A DNA stretch of 64,000 nucleotides, from NCBI RefSeq assembly GCF_044762855.1, contig NZ_JBIWFB010000002.1, forward strand, positions 372,001 through 436,000. The letters run 5' to 3'. The DNA comes from Psychrobacillus sp044762855. GTDB taxonomy: Bacteria > Bacillota > Bacilli > Bacillales_A > Planococcaceae. The notes beneath the pieces are model-generated. The model saw nothing but the letters and a program-made list of their open reading frames with translations, ran no database searches and was not told where the DNA came from. A program made the position numbers and the translations under genes. Every line of letters starts with the position of its first letter. The first letter of the stretch is position 1. Shown here in pieces: positions 7,737 to 14,991 of the stretch.

Positions 7737-7835
7737 TGTTGCAGTCGGACCATAATGCGTCGTAAGATAATAATATTCCTTCCTTGAAGGATTCTCACTT
7801 TCCATAACGAATATTGTTTTATAGGGGGTGAGAAT

Positions 7836-8054
7836 TTGGAAGAGTTGTCTTTAAAACGAAATGGCTACGATATTAAAGTGAGAGTACACGTTCTAGATCC
7901 ATTAACGCAAAAATATCGTGCATCAGCAGTATATCGAGGTTATGAAGATAGAGGTATTAGTATTCATGATGATAAGAATAAAGAATTAGCGATTGCAGGG
8001 GCTGTCAATAAGTTATTAATTAACTCTAGTCCTGAAATATTAGATGCGCTATAA
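7836..8054 (+). CDS. Hypothetical 72-aa phage protein
   Basis: TTG 7836 follows an AGGGGGTGAG ribosome site. The protein (MEELSLKRNGYDIKV ... INSSPEILDAL) is beta-rich at the N terminus and ends in a helix. It has no recognised family and no membrane segment. A strong terminator directly follows, so it is a one-gene unit just before the lysis cassette. Confidence 0.6.
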   Translation: MEELSLKRNGYDIKVRVHVLDPLTQKYRASAVYRGYEDRGISIHDDKNKELAIAGAVNKLLINSSPEILDAL

Positions 8055-8065
8055 ATATTCATTTT

Positions 8066-8092
8066 AAGAACGTCCACATGGGCGTTCTTTTT
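8066..8092 (+). terminator. Intrinsic terminator
   Basis: AAGAACG pairs with CGTTCTT, with an inner CC/GG pair and ACAT loop, followed by TTTTT. Confidence 0.8.
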
Positions 8093-8145
8093 AATTATCC
8101 ATATATCTAAAGGGGGACTGAGGATGATGGAAGGAGAGAAAGCAG

Positions 8146-8688
8146 GTGACGCGTTTGCAAATAACAGGTTTTAAGTCAATTGGAGCTCTTATAGCAAGCT
8201 TTGCAATGTATATGCTCAACGTAGTTAACGAGGCCATAGTGGTTCTCGTCTTTCTAATGCTATTAGATATGATAACAGGCGTCATGAGGTCGTTTTTGAC
8301 AAAGAGTTGGAACAGTACTGTTGGAATGTCAGGGGTAATAAAAAAAGTGGCGATCTTTGTTTTGATAGGTATGGCCGGGGCTGTTGAATATGTAGCCTTG
8401 TATGCAGGACAGGATAGTAAGGGGTTAGTAATCTTAGGCGTGACTAGTTTTTTCATAGTAAATGAATGTATATCGATATTAGAAAATACCGCTCAGATAG
8501 GATTACCGATACCTCCTATTCTTTATAACGTTTTGGAAAAACTCCATAAAGATCCATCCGGGAAAGAACATCGCGTAGAGCGCTATCCTGAAATGGAGCG
8601 ATTAGACAAACTTAAATTAATAAAAGAAAACGAGATTTTACAGCATGAAATTCTGAAAAAAGAACCAGATACGAAGGAGGAAAAATAA
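8146..8688 (+). CDS. Phage holin (toxin-secretion/lysis type)
   Basis: GTG 8146 follows AAGGAGAG with an 8-base spacer. The 180-residue protein has three or four hydrophobic segments (about residues 10-30, 32-50, 70-88 and 92-112) and the holin-like DMITGVM motif, where an Asp is followed by Ile/Thr-Gly. The C-terminal third is charged and helical. Holins of this type form inner-membrane lesions that release or activate the endolysin. It starts the lysis cassette, which continues with a second holin-like gene and an amidase. Confidence 0.75.
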   Translation: MTRLQITGFKSIGALIASFAMYMLNVVNEAIVVLVFLMLLDMITGVMRSFLTKSWNSTVGMSGVIKKVAIFVLIGMAGAVEYVALYAGQDSKGLVILGVTSFFIVNECISILENTAQIGLPIPPILYNVLEKLHKDPSGKEHRVERYPEMERLDKLKLIKENEILQHEILKKEPDTKEEK

Positions 8689-8690
8689 TA

Positions 8691-8963
8691 ATGAAAATCA
8701 ATTGGAAAGTACGATTCAACAACCCTGTGTTTATTTTTCAACTTTTACTTACTGCATTAGCTCCAATCCTTGCTTATACAGGTCTTAGCTGGGACGGGTT
8801 GACGACTTGGCAGTCTGTAGGTGACTTGTGTGTACAAGCATATAGCAACCCGTATTTGCTAGTGTTGGTTATTATAGCACTCTATAATCAGCTATCAGAC
8901 CCAACCACAAGAGGATTTAGTGATAGCTCACAAGCTTTGAGATACGAAAAACCAAAGGAGTGA
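8691..8963 (+). CDS. Phi LC3-type phage holin
   Basis: This 90-residue protein begins with INWKVRFNNPVF, a typical start of phi LC3-type holins. Two membrane helices follow (about 12-32 and 52-70), then the conserved DPTTRGFSDS segment and a charged tail. It begins 3 bases after the first holin gene with an AAGGAGG ribosome site and is followed by the amidase. Having two holin-type genes in tandem is common in Bacillales prophages. Confidence 0.85.
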   Translation: MKINWKVRFNNPVFIFQLLLTALAPILAYTGLSWDGLTTWQSVGDLCVQAYSNPYLLVLVIIALYNQLSDPTTRGFSDSSQALRYEKPKE

Positions 8964-8969
8964 TATGTA

Positions 8970-9710
8970 ATGGTTAAAATCTATTTAGATGCAGGACATG
9001 GCGGTAGTGACCCAGGTGCAGTTGGCAATGGATTAAAAGAGAAAGATATCACGCTTAAATTGGCTAAACGTGTGGAAGTGTTACTCAAAAATTATCAAGA
9101 CGTACAAACGAAAATGAGCCGAACAGGTGACGCATATCCATCACTTTCAGACCGTACAAATGATGCAAATAGTTGGGGTGCTGATTTCTTTATGTCCTTC
9201 CACATTAACGCAGGTGGTGGAACAGGTTACGAAGACTTCGTTTATCCAGGCAGTACTAAATCAATTGCTTACCAAAATATTATCCATGCAGAAATAATAA
9301 AACGAACAGGCAGCTTAACAAATAGAGGGAAGAAACAAGCGAACTATCAAGTTTTACGTACTACTAATATGCCTTCTATTCTGACTGAGTGTGGTTTTAT
9401 TGACAATTCGAAAGATGCAGCATTACTTAAACAAGATTCCTTTATCGATGGACTAGCACAAGGTCATGTGGATGGTTTAGTAAAAGCATTCGGATTGAAA
9501 AAAAAGGAGGAAAATGAAGTGATAGAACAACAATTAACAGCTGCACAAGAAGCAATTCGTCAAGAAGCGATACGATTAAAAATAACAGATGGTAAGAACC
9601 CGTTCAGGGAAGTGAATCAGTTTTATGGTTGGCAACTTACTGTTCCATTAGCACAGAAAATCGAAAAACTTGAAGAACGAATTGCAGAACTTGAAAAGAA
9701 AACAAAGTAA
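8970..9710 (+). CDS. N-acetylmuramoyl-L-alanine amidase (endolysin)
   Basis: This 246-residue Amidase_3 enzyme cleaves the amide bond between muramic acid and L-alanine in peptidoglycan. Zinc ligands are visible at H10 (LDAGHGG), E24 and H78 (MSFHINAG), and the catalytic glutamate is E140 (TECGF). Residues 1-175 form the catalytic domain. After a poly-Lys linker the C-terminal part (about 180-246) is a helical region that may bind cell wall or oligomerise, with no standard SPOR or LysM repeat. It is the last gene of the lysis cassette. Confidence 0.9.
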   Translation: MVKIYLDAGHGGSDPGAVGNGLKEKDITLKLAKRVEVLLKNYQDVQTKMSRTGDAYPSLSDRTNDANSWGADFFMSFHINAGGGTGYEDFVYPGSTKSIAYQNIIHAEIIKRTGSLTNRGKKQANYQVLRTTNMPSILTECGFIDNSKDAALLKQDSFIDGLAQGHVDGLVKAFGLKKKEENEVIEQQLTAAQEAIRQEAIRLKITDGKNPFREVNQFYGWQLTVPLAQKIEKLEERIAELEKKTK

Positions 9711-9715
9711 AGGTT

Positions 9716-9747
9716 AGCCCTGCTCATCCGAGTGGGGCTTTTTTTAT
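9716..9747 (+). terminator. Terminator of the lysis cassette
   Basis: AGCCC pairs with GGGCT with an inner CTC/GAG pair, followed by TTTTTTT. Confidence 0.85.
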
Positions 9748-9841
9748 TTGTCCTCAAAAAATATTTATTAATAAGTCAGAAAGCTAATCTCTAATTCATG
9801 TATAATTAACTACTAATACATAAGAAGAGAAGGGGATAAAA

Positions 9842-10603
9842 ATGGATACTCAATATGAAAATCGTTTGGTGGCGTTTATTGATATTTTAGGTTTCAGTAA
9901 TCATGTTAGAAATAGCGAAAAAAGCAATATTTCATTTATAGAATTACGCGATATTTTGAAAGAAATTGAAGAATATATAATAAAAGAAAATAAAATTCAA
10001 GAAACACAGGCGGTGATGCAAAAACACTTTAATAATAAATACAATAAACTAGAATACATACAATTCTCAGATAGCCTAATAATTAGTACACCTATTTTTA
10101 ATCACACTAGTATTTTTAGTTTTACATTGCAGATAACATATTTACAAGCATACTTTTTAAATAAAGGGGTCCTATTACGTGGTGGAGTATCCTATGGTCA
10201 AATTTTTCACCAAGGTAATATTTGTTTTGGTCCAGCGTTTATAAGAGCATATAAATTAGAGAATGAATTAGCGGATGTGCCTAGGATAGTGATTGATACT
10301 GACTTAGTAAATGGGAAAATAATTCCCAGCACTTTAAAAGAAGAAGATATACCTAACTATCTGTTATCAATGAAAAGCTACTCTGAGCAAGCACCTAATA
10401 GCATGTTTATTAAGGATAAGAATGACGATTTATTCTTCATAAATTTTATGCTACTTAAAAAAACGTTTAAAGATAATAGAGACAGCATAATTAATACATT
10501 CAAGCTTAAATTAGATGAGTTAGATATCACTAATATTTCAGATGCAAAGATATATAAGAAAATAAAGTGGCTGTTAAATACAATTGAATCACATAATTAT
10601 TAA
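9842..10603 (+). CDS. Class III nucleotide cyclase-like protein (253 aa)
   Basis: An AAGAGAAGGGG ribosome site precedes ATG 9842. The layout resembles a cyclase catalytic core: D14 in AFIDILGF (first metal-binding Asp followed by a GF turn), D77 in IQFSDSL (second metal Asp), then RGGVSYGQ (113-120) and a GPAFIRAYKLE helix (130-140). Proteins with this pattern include uncharacterised phage proteins and relatives of the Pycsar cyclase PycC. No cNMP-binding effector gene is adjacent. A TATAAT box lies at about 9803. It is outside the lysis operon, where prophages often carry cargo genes. The cyclase activity is inference. Confidence 0.55.
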   Translation: MDTQYENRLVAFIDILGFSNHVRNSEKSNISFIELRDILKEIEEYIIKENKIQETQAVMQKHFNNKYNKLEYIQFSDSLIISTPIFNHTSIFSFTLQITYLQAYFLNKGVLLRGGVSYGQIFHQGNICFGPAFIRAYKLENELADVPRIVIDTDLVNGKIIPSTLKEEDIPNYLLSMKSYSEQAPNSMFIKDKNDDLFFINFMLLKKTFKDNRDSIINTFKLKLDELDITNISDAKIYKKIKWLLNTIESHNY

Positions 10604-10679
10604 GCACTAAACGAACTAATGACCTTACCTATTTTGGTTTGGTTTTTTTATTTGCCCAAAAATTAGCAGAAAATTTTAG

Positions 10680-10708
10680 TTGAAAAATCAAACGTTCGTT
10701 CGTATACT
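10680..10708 (+). promoter_or_regulatory. Sigma-A promoter of the SOS-type operon
   Basis: TTGAAA (10680-10685) and TATACT (10703-10708) are separated by exactly 17 bases. The spacer is filled by the LexA-like site. Confidence 0.8.
10689..10702. promoter_or_regulatory. LexA/DinR-like operator
   Basis: Read on the minus strand the site is CGAAC-GAAC-GTTTG, which matches 13 of 14 positions of the Bacillus LexA consensus CGAACRNRYGTTYC. It lies between the -35 and -10 boxes, a position that predicts repression until DNA damage. Confidence 0.7.
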
Positions 10709-10735
10709 GAGGATAAGAAAAAGGAGGGAACGGAT

Positions 10736-10957
10736 GTGCGTATTTTATTAGAGAAGTATTTCAGTCGAGGTCAGCTAGTTGAATTAATGTATCTTTCAAA
10801 GTCAGGTGAAATAAGCAAAAGGAGAGTGAAAGTCATTAAAGTTCAAGGTGATTCATTTCAAGCATATTGCTTTAAGAAAAATGCGAAAAGAACTTTTCTA
10901 ATTAACAATGTACTTGCATGTGTTCCTATCGTCCGTAATGAAAGAAGTGTTATTTAA
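10736..10957 (+). CDS. Small WYL-domain-like protein (73 aa)
   Basis: GTG 10736 is the start. The ATG two bases upstream is out of frame and closes at once. AAGGAGG lies 8 bases before. The protein matches the stand-alone WYL-type proteins found in SOS-induced YolD/Y-family polymerase clusters: RGQLVELMYLSKSGE, then an AYCFKKNAKRTFLINNV segment typical of the WYL beta barrel. WYL domains bind nucleic acids or nucleotides. It is the first gene of a LexA-site operon. The polymerase usually seen nearby is absent. Confidence 0.65.
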   Translation: MRILLEKYFSRGQLVELMYLSKSGEISKRRVKVIKVQGDSFQAYCFKKNAKRTFLINNVLACVPIVRNERSVI

Positions 10958-11307
10958 TGCCTGAAATTAAAACGGATGACTTAATATACTTTGAAAATGG
11001 TCTGTTTTTGCCGATGCTAATAAAAGTATTAGAAAAGGATTTAAGGTCGTTTGAAAAGCTCCCATTCAAATTAGACAGACCTTATAAAGCAAAAGTGGAA
11101 AAAGCACTAAAATCAATTCGTAAGGATTTAAAGGCAGCAGATATATTTTTAGTAAGAAATAATATGAAAGTAGTTAAATGGGAAGCGAGTACAGATTCTA
11201 CGACATACGCTTTTATCTCGCAAGGTACCGAAGACCATCGGAAATTTTTAAATGCTGACATAAAAATGAAATGTGAAGAATTATTGAGTGTATACTTAGC
11301 TAAATAG
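10957..11307 (+). CDS. Hypothetical protein of the SOS-type operon (116 aa)
   Basis: ATG 10957 overlaps the previous TAA by one base, so translation is coupled. The mainly helical protein has a Lys-rich middle (RPYKAKVEKALKSIRKDLKAADIF) and a beta-type end. It has no membrane segment or known motif. Similar small genes accompany WYL/YolD genes in Bacillales prophages, which suggests a phage or SOS-associated role. No function can be assigned. Confidence 0.6.
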   Translation: MPEIKTDDLIYFENGLFLPMLIKVLEKDLRSFEKLPFKLDRPYKAKVEKALKSIRKDLKAADIFLVRNNMKVVKWEASTDSTTYAFISQGTEDHRKFLNADIKMKCEELLSVYLAK

Positions 11308-11317
11308 AGGTGTAAAT

Positions 11318-11527
11318 ATGAATGAAGAGCAAAAGGCAAAACTGAATGAAATAGTAGAAATTCTAGGAGAAAAAGTACCAAGAGAAGTTTTGTTGAAAGA
11401 AATTGAAAAAATATCTAATATGAATGAGAAACAGTTGGAAGGATTTATGTATATTATGGAACTATTCAACAGATATGACGTAGATATTAATGTATTTGAA
11501 GAAGCCGCAGATCAGAAAATAAAATAA
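11318..11527 (+). CDS. Hypothetical helical protein (69 aa)
   Basis: ATG 11318 follows an AGAGGTG ribosome site, 10 bases after the previous stop. The short acidic protein is predicted to be fully helical (MNEEQKAKLNEIVEIL ... EEAADQKIK), so it may be an interaction or regulatory subunit. I recognise no family. It lies in the same operon as the WYL-like and nuclease genes. Confidence 0.55.
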   Translation: MNEEQKAKLNEIVEILGEKVPREVLLKEIEKISNMNEKQLEGFMYIMELFNRYDVDINVFEEAADQKIK

Positions 11528-11540
11528 GGAGAGTCATAAA

Positions 11541-12500
11541 TTGAAAAAGAAAATGAACTATTTAATCATGCTTCTGACGTTCTTTATAGTTGGTTGTACC
11601 AACGTAGAAGAAGCATATATTACAGATATAGATATAGAAACAGAGTCACAAGAAGCACAAGAAGTAACCGAAGTTGAAACAAATATAAGTAGTGAAAAAG
11701 AAGAAACTAGTATTACGGTTGTTCATGAACCAGTAATAGAGGAAACATTAACCCAACCAGATAATGAACTGTTTGAAGGTTATAGACTTATTGAAGTTGA
11801 TGGTTGTAATTTTTCTGGGTATCGCGAACCCGATGCGGTAGTTGATATAGGTTTTGGCGACCGCGAATATTGGGCATTTACGAATGAACACGGACAATTA
11901 GTACGTGTTGTTGCCGATAAAATTATTCTTCAAGATGACAATACTGAACCTGTAACATCTTCTGGAAGATACTGTTCGGATGAGGCAAAGGTTCCTGGTG
12001 TTGAAAGTGAATTCTTGGATGAAGGGCACGTCATTGCTGATTCTTTGGGAGGGGTATCGAATGCTTATAATATCACCCCGCAAAACAGTACACTCAACCG
12101 TAATGGTGACCAAGCGTACATGGAAAAAGTGATCCGTGACGCTGGGGGAGCAACTGGTTTTGAAGCGATTATTACCTATCCGAATAACGAAACACAGATT
12201 CCTTCAAGTTATCAATATACATATACCATAATGGGTAATAAAGTCGTTGATACCTTTGAAAATGTGAATCCAGATGAAGTGAACGAAGCTCTAGGATTAA
12301 CTGAAAGTAAATCAACTAACTCTAATAAGTCCAATGCTTCGAATGGCATGGAGGATATTTCTAGTGTTGATACAAATGGAAATGGACAGGTGACGATTAA
12401 AGAAGCAAAAGCAGCAGGTTTTAGTATGCCAATTTACAGTGATCACTGGTTATATCCTTATATGGATGATCGAGATAATGATGGTATGGTAGGGGAATAA
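11541..12500 (+). CDS. Secreted DNA/RNA non-specific nuclease lipoprotein
   Basis: TTG 11541 follows AAGGAGAG by 6 bases and begins a lipoprotein signal peptide: KKK, a hydrophobic run, and lipobox IVGC with C19. An acidic linker (20-75) leads to a beta-beta-alpha-metal nuclease domain (about 80-240) with DEGHVIADSLGG (the usual DRGH motif as DEGH, catalytic His) and NITPQNSTLNRNG. The C-terminal end has an EF-hand-like loop (DTNGNGQVTIKE) and an Excalibur-like calcium motif (DRDNDGMVGE). It should degrade nucleic acid at the cell surface. It is the last gene of the LexA-site operon. Confidence 0.75.
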   Translation: MKKKMNYLIMLLTFFIVGCTNVEEAYITDIDIETESQEAQEVTEVETNISSEKEETSITVVHEPVIEETLTQPDNELFEGYRLIEVDGCNFSGYREPDAVVDIGFGDREYWAFTNEHGQLVRVVADKIILQDDNTEPVTSSGRYCSDEAKVPGVESEFLDEGHVIADSLGGVSNAYNITPQNSTLNRNGDQAYMEKVIRDAGGATGFEAIITYPNNETQIPSSYQYTYTIMGNKVVDTFENVNPDEVNEALGLTESKSTNSNKSNASNGMEDISSVDTNGNGQVTIKEAKAAGFSMPIYSDHWLYPYMDDRDNDGMVGE

Positions 12501-12535
12501 TCACCTAGAACTTTGAGGTTAAAAATGAACAAAAA

Positions 12536-12572
12536 ACAAAGAGCTTGGAAATTTATCTCCAAGCTCTTTTTT
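12536..12572 (+). terminator. Strong intrinsic terminator
   Basis: AAAGAGCTTGGA pairs with TCCAAGCTCTTT and a T run follows. It ends the nuclease operon. Confidence 0.9.
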
Positions 12573-12677
12573 ATTTGAATAAGGAAAGTGTTTACTATTA
12601 AATGGAGGAAACTCGACCTTAAAAAATTGACTCAGTATATTTATGTTAAAATAAATATAAGGTTGTGAAAGTGTTCA

Positions 12678-12712
12678 CTTAAACTAACGCAGCAGTTTAG
12701 TAGAAGAAGGAA
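12678..12712. repeat. CTAA-type hairpin repeat, copy 2
   Basis: The core ACTAA-CGCAGCAG-TTTAGT, with CACTTAA before and GAAGAAGG after, closely matches the copy at 14071-14110. The rest of 12573-12777 shows a possible TTGACT box near 12638 and no gene. Confidence 0.55.
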
Positions 12713-12777
12713 CTGTTATGTTCTTGGCGATTTTGGTATCCTTAATTGAATGTTTCAAAATGAAATGAGTGATAAAA

Positions 12778-13221
12778 ATGAATGATTTTAAAATTGCTGG
12801 TAAGCAAGGGTTTATTAATATCGAATTAAATGAAGTATATGGTTTTCCAAATGAAACAAGTTATTTAGGTGGCTATGATGTTAAAGGCAAAATCAATATA
12901 AAAAGTGGTAATTACTATGTTAAAGATGCGGAAATATGGTTTTCTACTGGTCAGATATATCAGTTCTTCATTCAGTTGCAGAAATGTTATAACGAATTAA
13001 AGGGTAGTGTAACATTTTCAGAAACGGAAAATAATATGAAAATCGAACTTAATTTTAATAGATTTGGTCAAATAAACATTCAAGGATATCTTCAAGAAGT
13101 GACACACCAAGAGAATATTCTACATTATGAGTTTGAAAGTGAACAAAGTTATTTAATCTCAACATTACGTCAGTTGAATAGTATTGTTGACTATTATGGC
13201 GACTTAAAGGGTAAAAAATAA
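12778..13221 (+). CDS. WapI-family immunity protein-like
   Basis: I chose ATG 12778 (MNDFKIAGKQGFINIEL). A GTG at 12769 is a possible earlier start. The 147-residue protein has the pattern of WapI immunity proteins, which neutralise the C-terminal toxin of WapA-type contact toxins: GYDVKGKINIKSGNYYVK, EIWFSTGQIYQFF, and a central beta sheet. No signal peptide or membrane segment is seen. No wapA-like toxin gene lies in the window, so it appears to be an orphan. The family call is from memory of the pattern. Confidence 0.5.
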   Translation: MNDFKIAGKQGFINIELNEVYGFPNETSYLGGYDVKGKINIKSGNYYVKDAEIWFSTGQIYQFFIQLQKCYNELKGSVTFSETENNMKIELNFNRFGQINIQGYLQEVTHQENILHYEFESEQSYLISTLRQLNSIVDYYGDLKGKK

Positions 13222-13234
13222 GTTATTCCTTATT

Positions 13235-13264
13235 GTGCTAACGGGTGCTTTACTTTAAGAAGGA
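13235..13264. repeat. CTAA-type hairpin repeat, degenerate copy 3
   Basis: GCTAACGGGTGCTTTACTTT, followed by AAGAAGG, resembles the other copies but the stem is eroded. Confidence 0.4.
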
Positions 13265-13342
13265 GTAAACCTGCTTCGGTATTAATCCCATCTCATATTT
13301 CTTTAAAATCATATATTATAAAAAAAATGATAGGATGAAGAA

Positions 13343-13930
13343 ATGTCTAAAAAAGGGAAGATAGTTAGAGTGAAAATAAATAGAGGTTGTCCGTCGGTTA
13401 GTAAAACTAAATGCTTTCCTCCTTTGCCTCCAGAGGCCCCTTGTTTGAGTCTTTGTGACTGTTGTGTCTCTCCACTTCAGTCCGTCTTACAACAACTTGT
13501 TGGGGAAACTGTAATTCTTGGCACGATTGCAGACGCCGTGGGAATTCCTCTCTTTTTCCAATACGAAATTGTTGAAGTAAATGATTTTTTAGTTACTATT
13601 ACAGGTGCAGAAGGAACCTTTGTGGTAAATATCTCAGATGTGACAGGGGTAGGATTTTTGCCAACAGGACCTACTATTAATTTGTTACCTCCTGTTAATT
13701 CCGGATGTGATTGTGATTGTCGTGAACGACCAATTAGACAAGTACTAGATACATTTATCGGTTCTACAGTGAATCTTTTAGCAATTAATGGTTCTATTTC
13801 ACCAGATTTTAACGTGGAACAAACAGGTCTTGGCATTGTGGTAGGTACTCTACCAATAGGTATGGGTCCTGATACAATCGTTCGATTTGCAATTTCAACT
13901 TGCAAAATTACGGCTGTCAGAACTAATTGA
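13343..13930 (+). CDS. Cysteine-rich duplicated protein, possible spore coat/exosporium
   Basis: ATG 13343 follows AGGATGAAGAA. The 195-residue protein has a basic start and a Cys/Pro-rich segment (KTKCFPPLPPEAPCLSLCDCC). Two homologous halves follow, each with C-D-C, then P-(L/I)-(Q/R)-x-V-L-x-x-(L/F)-(V/I)-G-x-T-V (about residues 38-58 and 122-145), and a hydrophobic beta-rich tail. This Cys-rich, repeat-based composition is seen in cross-linked spore coat or exosporium proteins of Bacillales. The exact family is not recognised. Confidence 0.5.
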   Translation: MSKKGKIVRVKINRGCPSVSKTKCFPPLPPEAPCLSLCDCCVSPLQSVLQQLVGETVILGTIADAVGIPLFFQYEIVEVNDFLVTITGAEGTFVVNISDVTGVGFLPTGPTINLLPPVNSGCDCDCRERPIRQVLDTFIGSTVNLLAINGSISPDFNVEQTGLGIVVGTLPIGMGPDTIVRFAISTCKITAVRTN

Positions 13931-13995
13931 AGAAGGAATGATGTTAATAACAAATATTTAGTGGAAAAGTAGTTATTAATAATTAGTAGTTTTAT

Positions 13996-14027
13996 TCTTC
14001 AACTAACGGGTGCTTTAGTGAAACAAG
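13996..14027. repeat. CTAA-type hairpin repeat, copy 4
   Basis: TTCAACTAA pairs with TTAGTGAA around CGGGTGCT. It is one of the best preserved members. Confidence 0.55.
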
Positions 14028-14053
14028 ACCATCATTTTGATGGTCTATTTTTA
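14026..14053 (+). terminator. Intrinsic terminator
   Basis: AGACCATC pairs with GATGGTCT and is followed by ATTTTTA, directly after repeat copy 4. Confidence 0.75.
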
Positions 14054-14070
14054 TGTACAATGTGAAATGG

Positions 14071-14110
14071 TACACTTAAACTAACGCCGCAGTTTAGTTG
14101 AATAAGAAGG
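14071..14110. repeat. CTAA-type hairpin repeat, copy 5
   Basis: TTAAACTAA pairs with TTTAGTTGAA around CGCCGCAG and is followed by TAAGAAGG. It is the near-match of the copy at 12678. Confidence 0.55.
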
Positions 14111-14200
14111 TTTTTTGCGATTTTGTTGTATAAGTTAATATATGTAAATTATTGAACAAAAGGGCTAGAAAATGTTTGGATATTAAATTGCCGATTAATA

Positions 14201-14246
14201 AAAGAATGGTTGATCGTGTATATTTCACGATCAACCATTCTTTTTT
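14201..14246 (-). terminator. Terminator downstream of tRNA-Asn (bidirectional)
   Basis: AAAGAATGGTTGATCGTG pairs perfectly with its complement around TATATTT, with A/T runs on both sides. For the minus-strand tRNA it is the terminator. Confidence 0.85.
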
Positions 14247-14254
14247 GTTAAGAA

Positions 14255-14326
14255 CTCCGGAGGTAGGACTCGAACCTACGACCAACCGGTTAACAGCCGA
14301 TTGCTCTACCACTGAGCTACTTCGGA
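14255..14326 (-). tRNA. tRNA-Asn (anticodon GTT)
   Basis: The minus strand folds as a cloverleaf: acceptor TCCGAAG with CTCCGGA (one mismatch), D arm GCTC-AGTGGTAGA-GC, anticodon loop with GTT, and T arm GTAGG-TTCGAGT-CCTAC. CCA is not encoded. The 3' end faces the prophage. Confidence 0.9.
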
Positions 14327-14400
14327 ATAGTAGATATCTTACAAAGCTTATTATGAACTGATTGTTTTTAAAATATACAACCTTAAATAATGTAAAAGGA

Positions 14401-14438
14401 ACAGTCATCCCTAAAGTAATAATTTAGGAATGACTGTA
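14401..14438 (-). terminator. Terminator of the SASP-like gene
   Basis: ACAGTCAT and CCTAAA pair with TTTAGG and ATGACTGT (single mismatches), downstream of the minus-strand SASP-like gene. Confidence 0.65.
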
Positions 14439-14446
14439 TCAACCAA

Positions 14447-14638
14447 TTAAGTATTACTAGTTATTGTTGTTGTTGGGTTATTGTTTCGCTCATTTTTATT
14501 TTTGTTGAGATTTTGCTCATTATTGATTTGTTCGTTTAAATTGTCAAAGTTGAAATCCTCACCGAATTCAGCTGAATTATTTTGGTTGTTGTTATTATTT
14601 CGATTTTTATCGTTATTGCGGTTGTTGTTATTCACCAT
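14447..14638 (-). CDS. Gamma-type small acid-soluble spore protein-like
   Basis: This minus-strand ORF of 63 residues has an AGAGGTG ribosome site before ATG 14638. The protein is extremely rich in Asn/Gln and contains AEFGEDFNFDNLNEQ, which resembles the FGTEF...Q repeat of gamma-type SASPs (SspE), storage proteins degraded at germination. Only one such repeat is visible and the flanks are low complexity, so the call is tentative. It has its own terminator. Confidence 0.5.
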   Translation of the reverse strand: MVNNNNRNNDKNRNNNNNQNNSAEFGEDFNFDNLNEQINNEQNLNKNKNERNNNPTTTITSNT

Positions 14639-14991
14639 TACTGTTCACCTCTATGACCATATTTGTGTCGCCTAAAAGGCTAGAAAAATACTCGATAGTT
14701 ATAAAAAACAACTAGGACAAACCGATGGCGAACTGCAATTTATTTACCTGGGTTTTCGGACGTTTTTCTTCTATAATATAGTCTTCCGATACTTAGACCT
14801 CTCACATAATAAACGGCTCTGTCGTATAGTTTAAACAACTCAATGCAAAATAAACTAAACATCTGCCTCGTTTTCCGCTTCATTTTTACTTTGGAATTCC
14901 GTAACAGCCCAAGCAGTTAATAAACCTCCATCTGAATCTGTAATTTTCTTTGAAGAGGATGAAAATAAGAGTTATTCACTGGAAGTATGTG

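Noticed and set aside
10616..10653. Terminator after the cyclase-like gene
   Set aside because: The ACCTTACC/GGTTTGGT stem has two mismatched positions. It is plausible with its T run but too weak to list.
13477..13953. Minus-strand frame of 158 codons opposite the Cys-rich gene
   Set aside because: The plus strand has a clear ribosome site and an internal duplication at protein level. The minus frame is a shadow.
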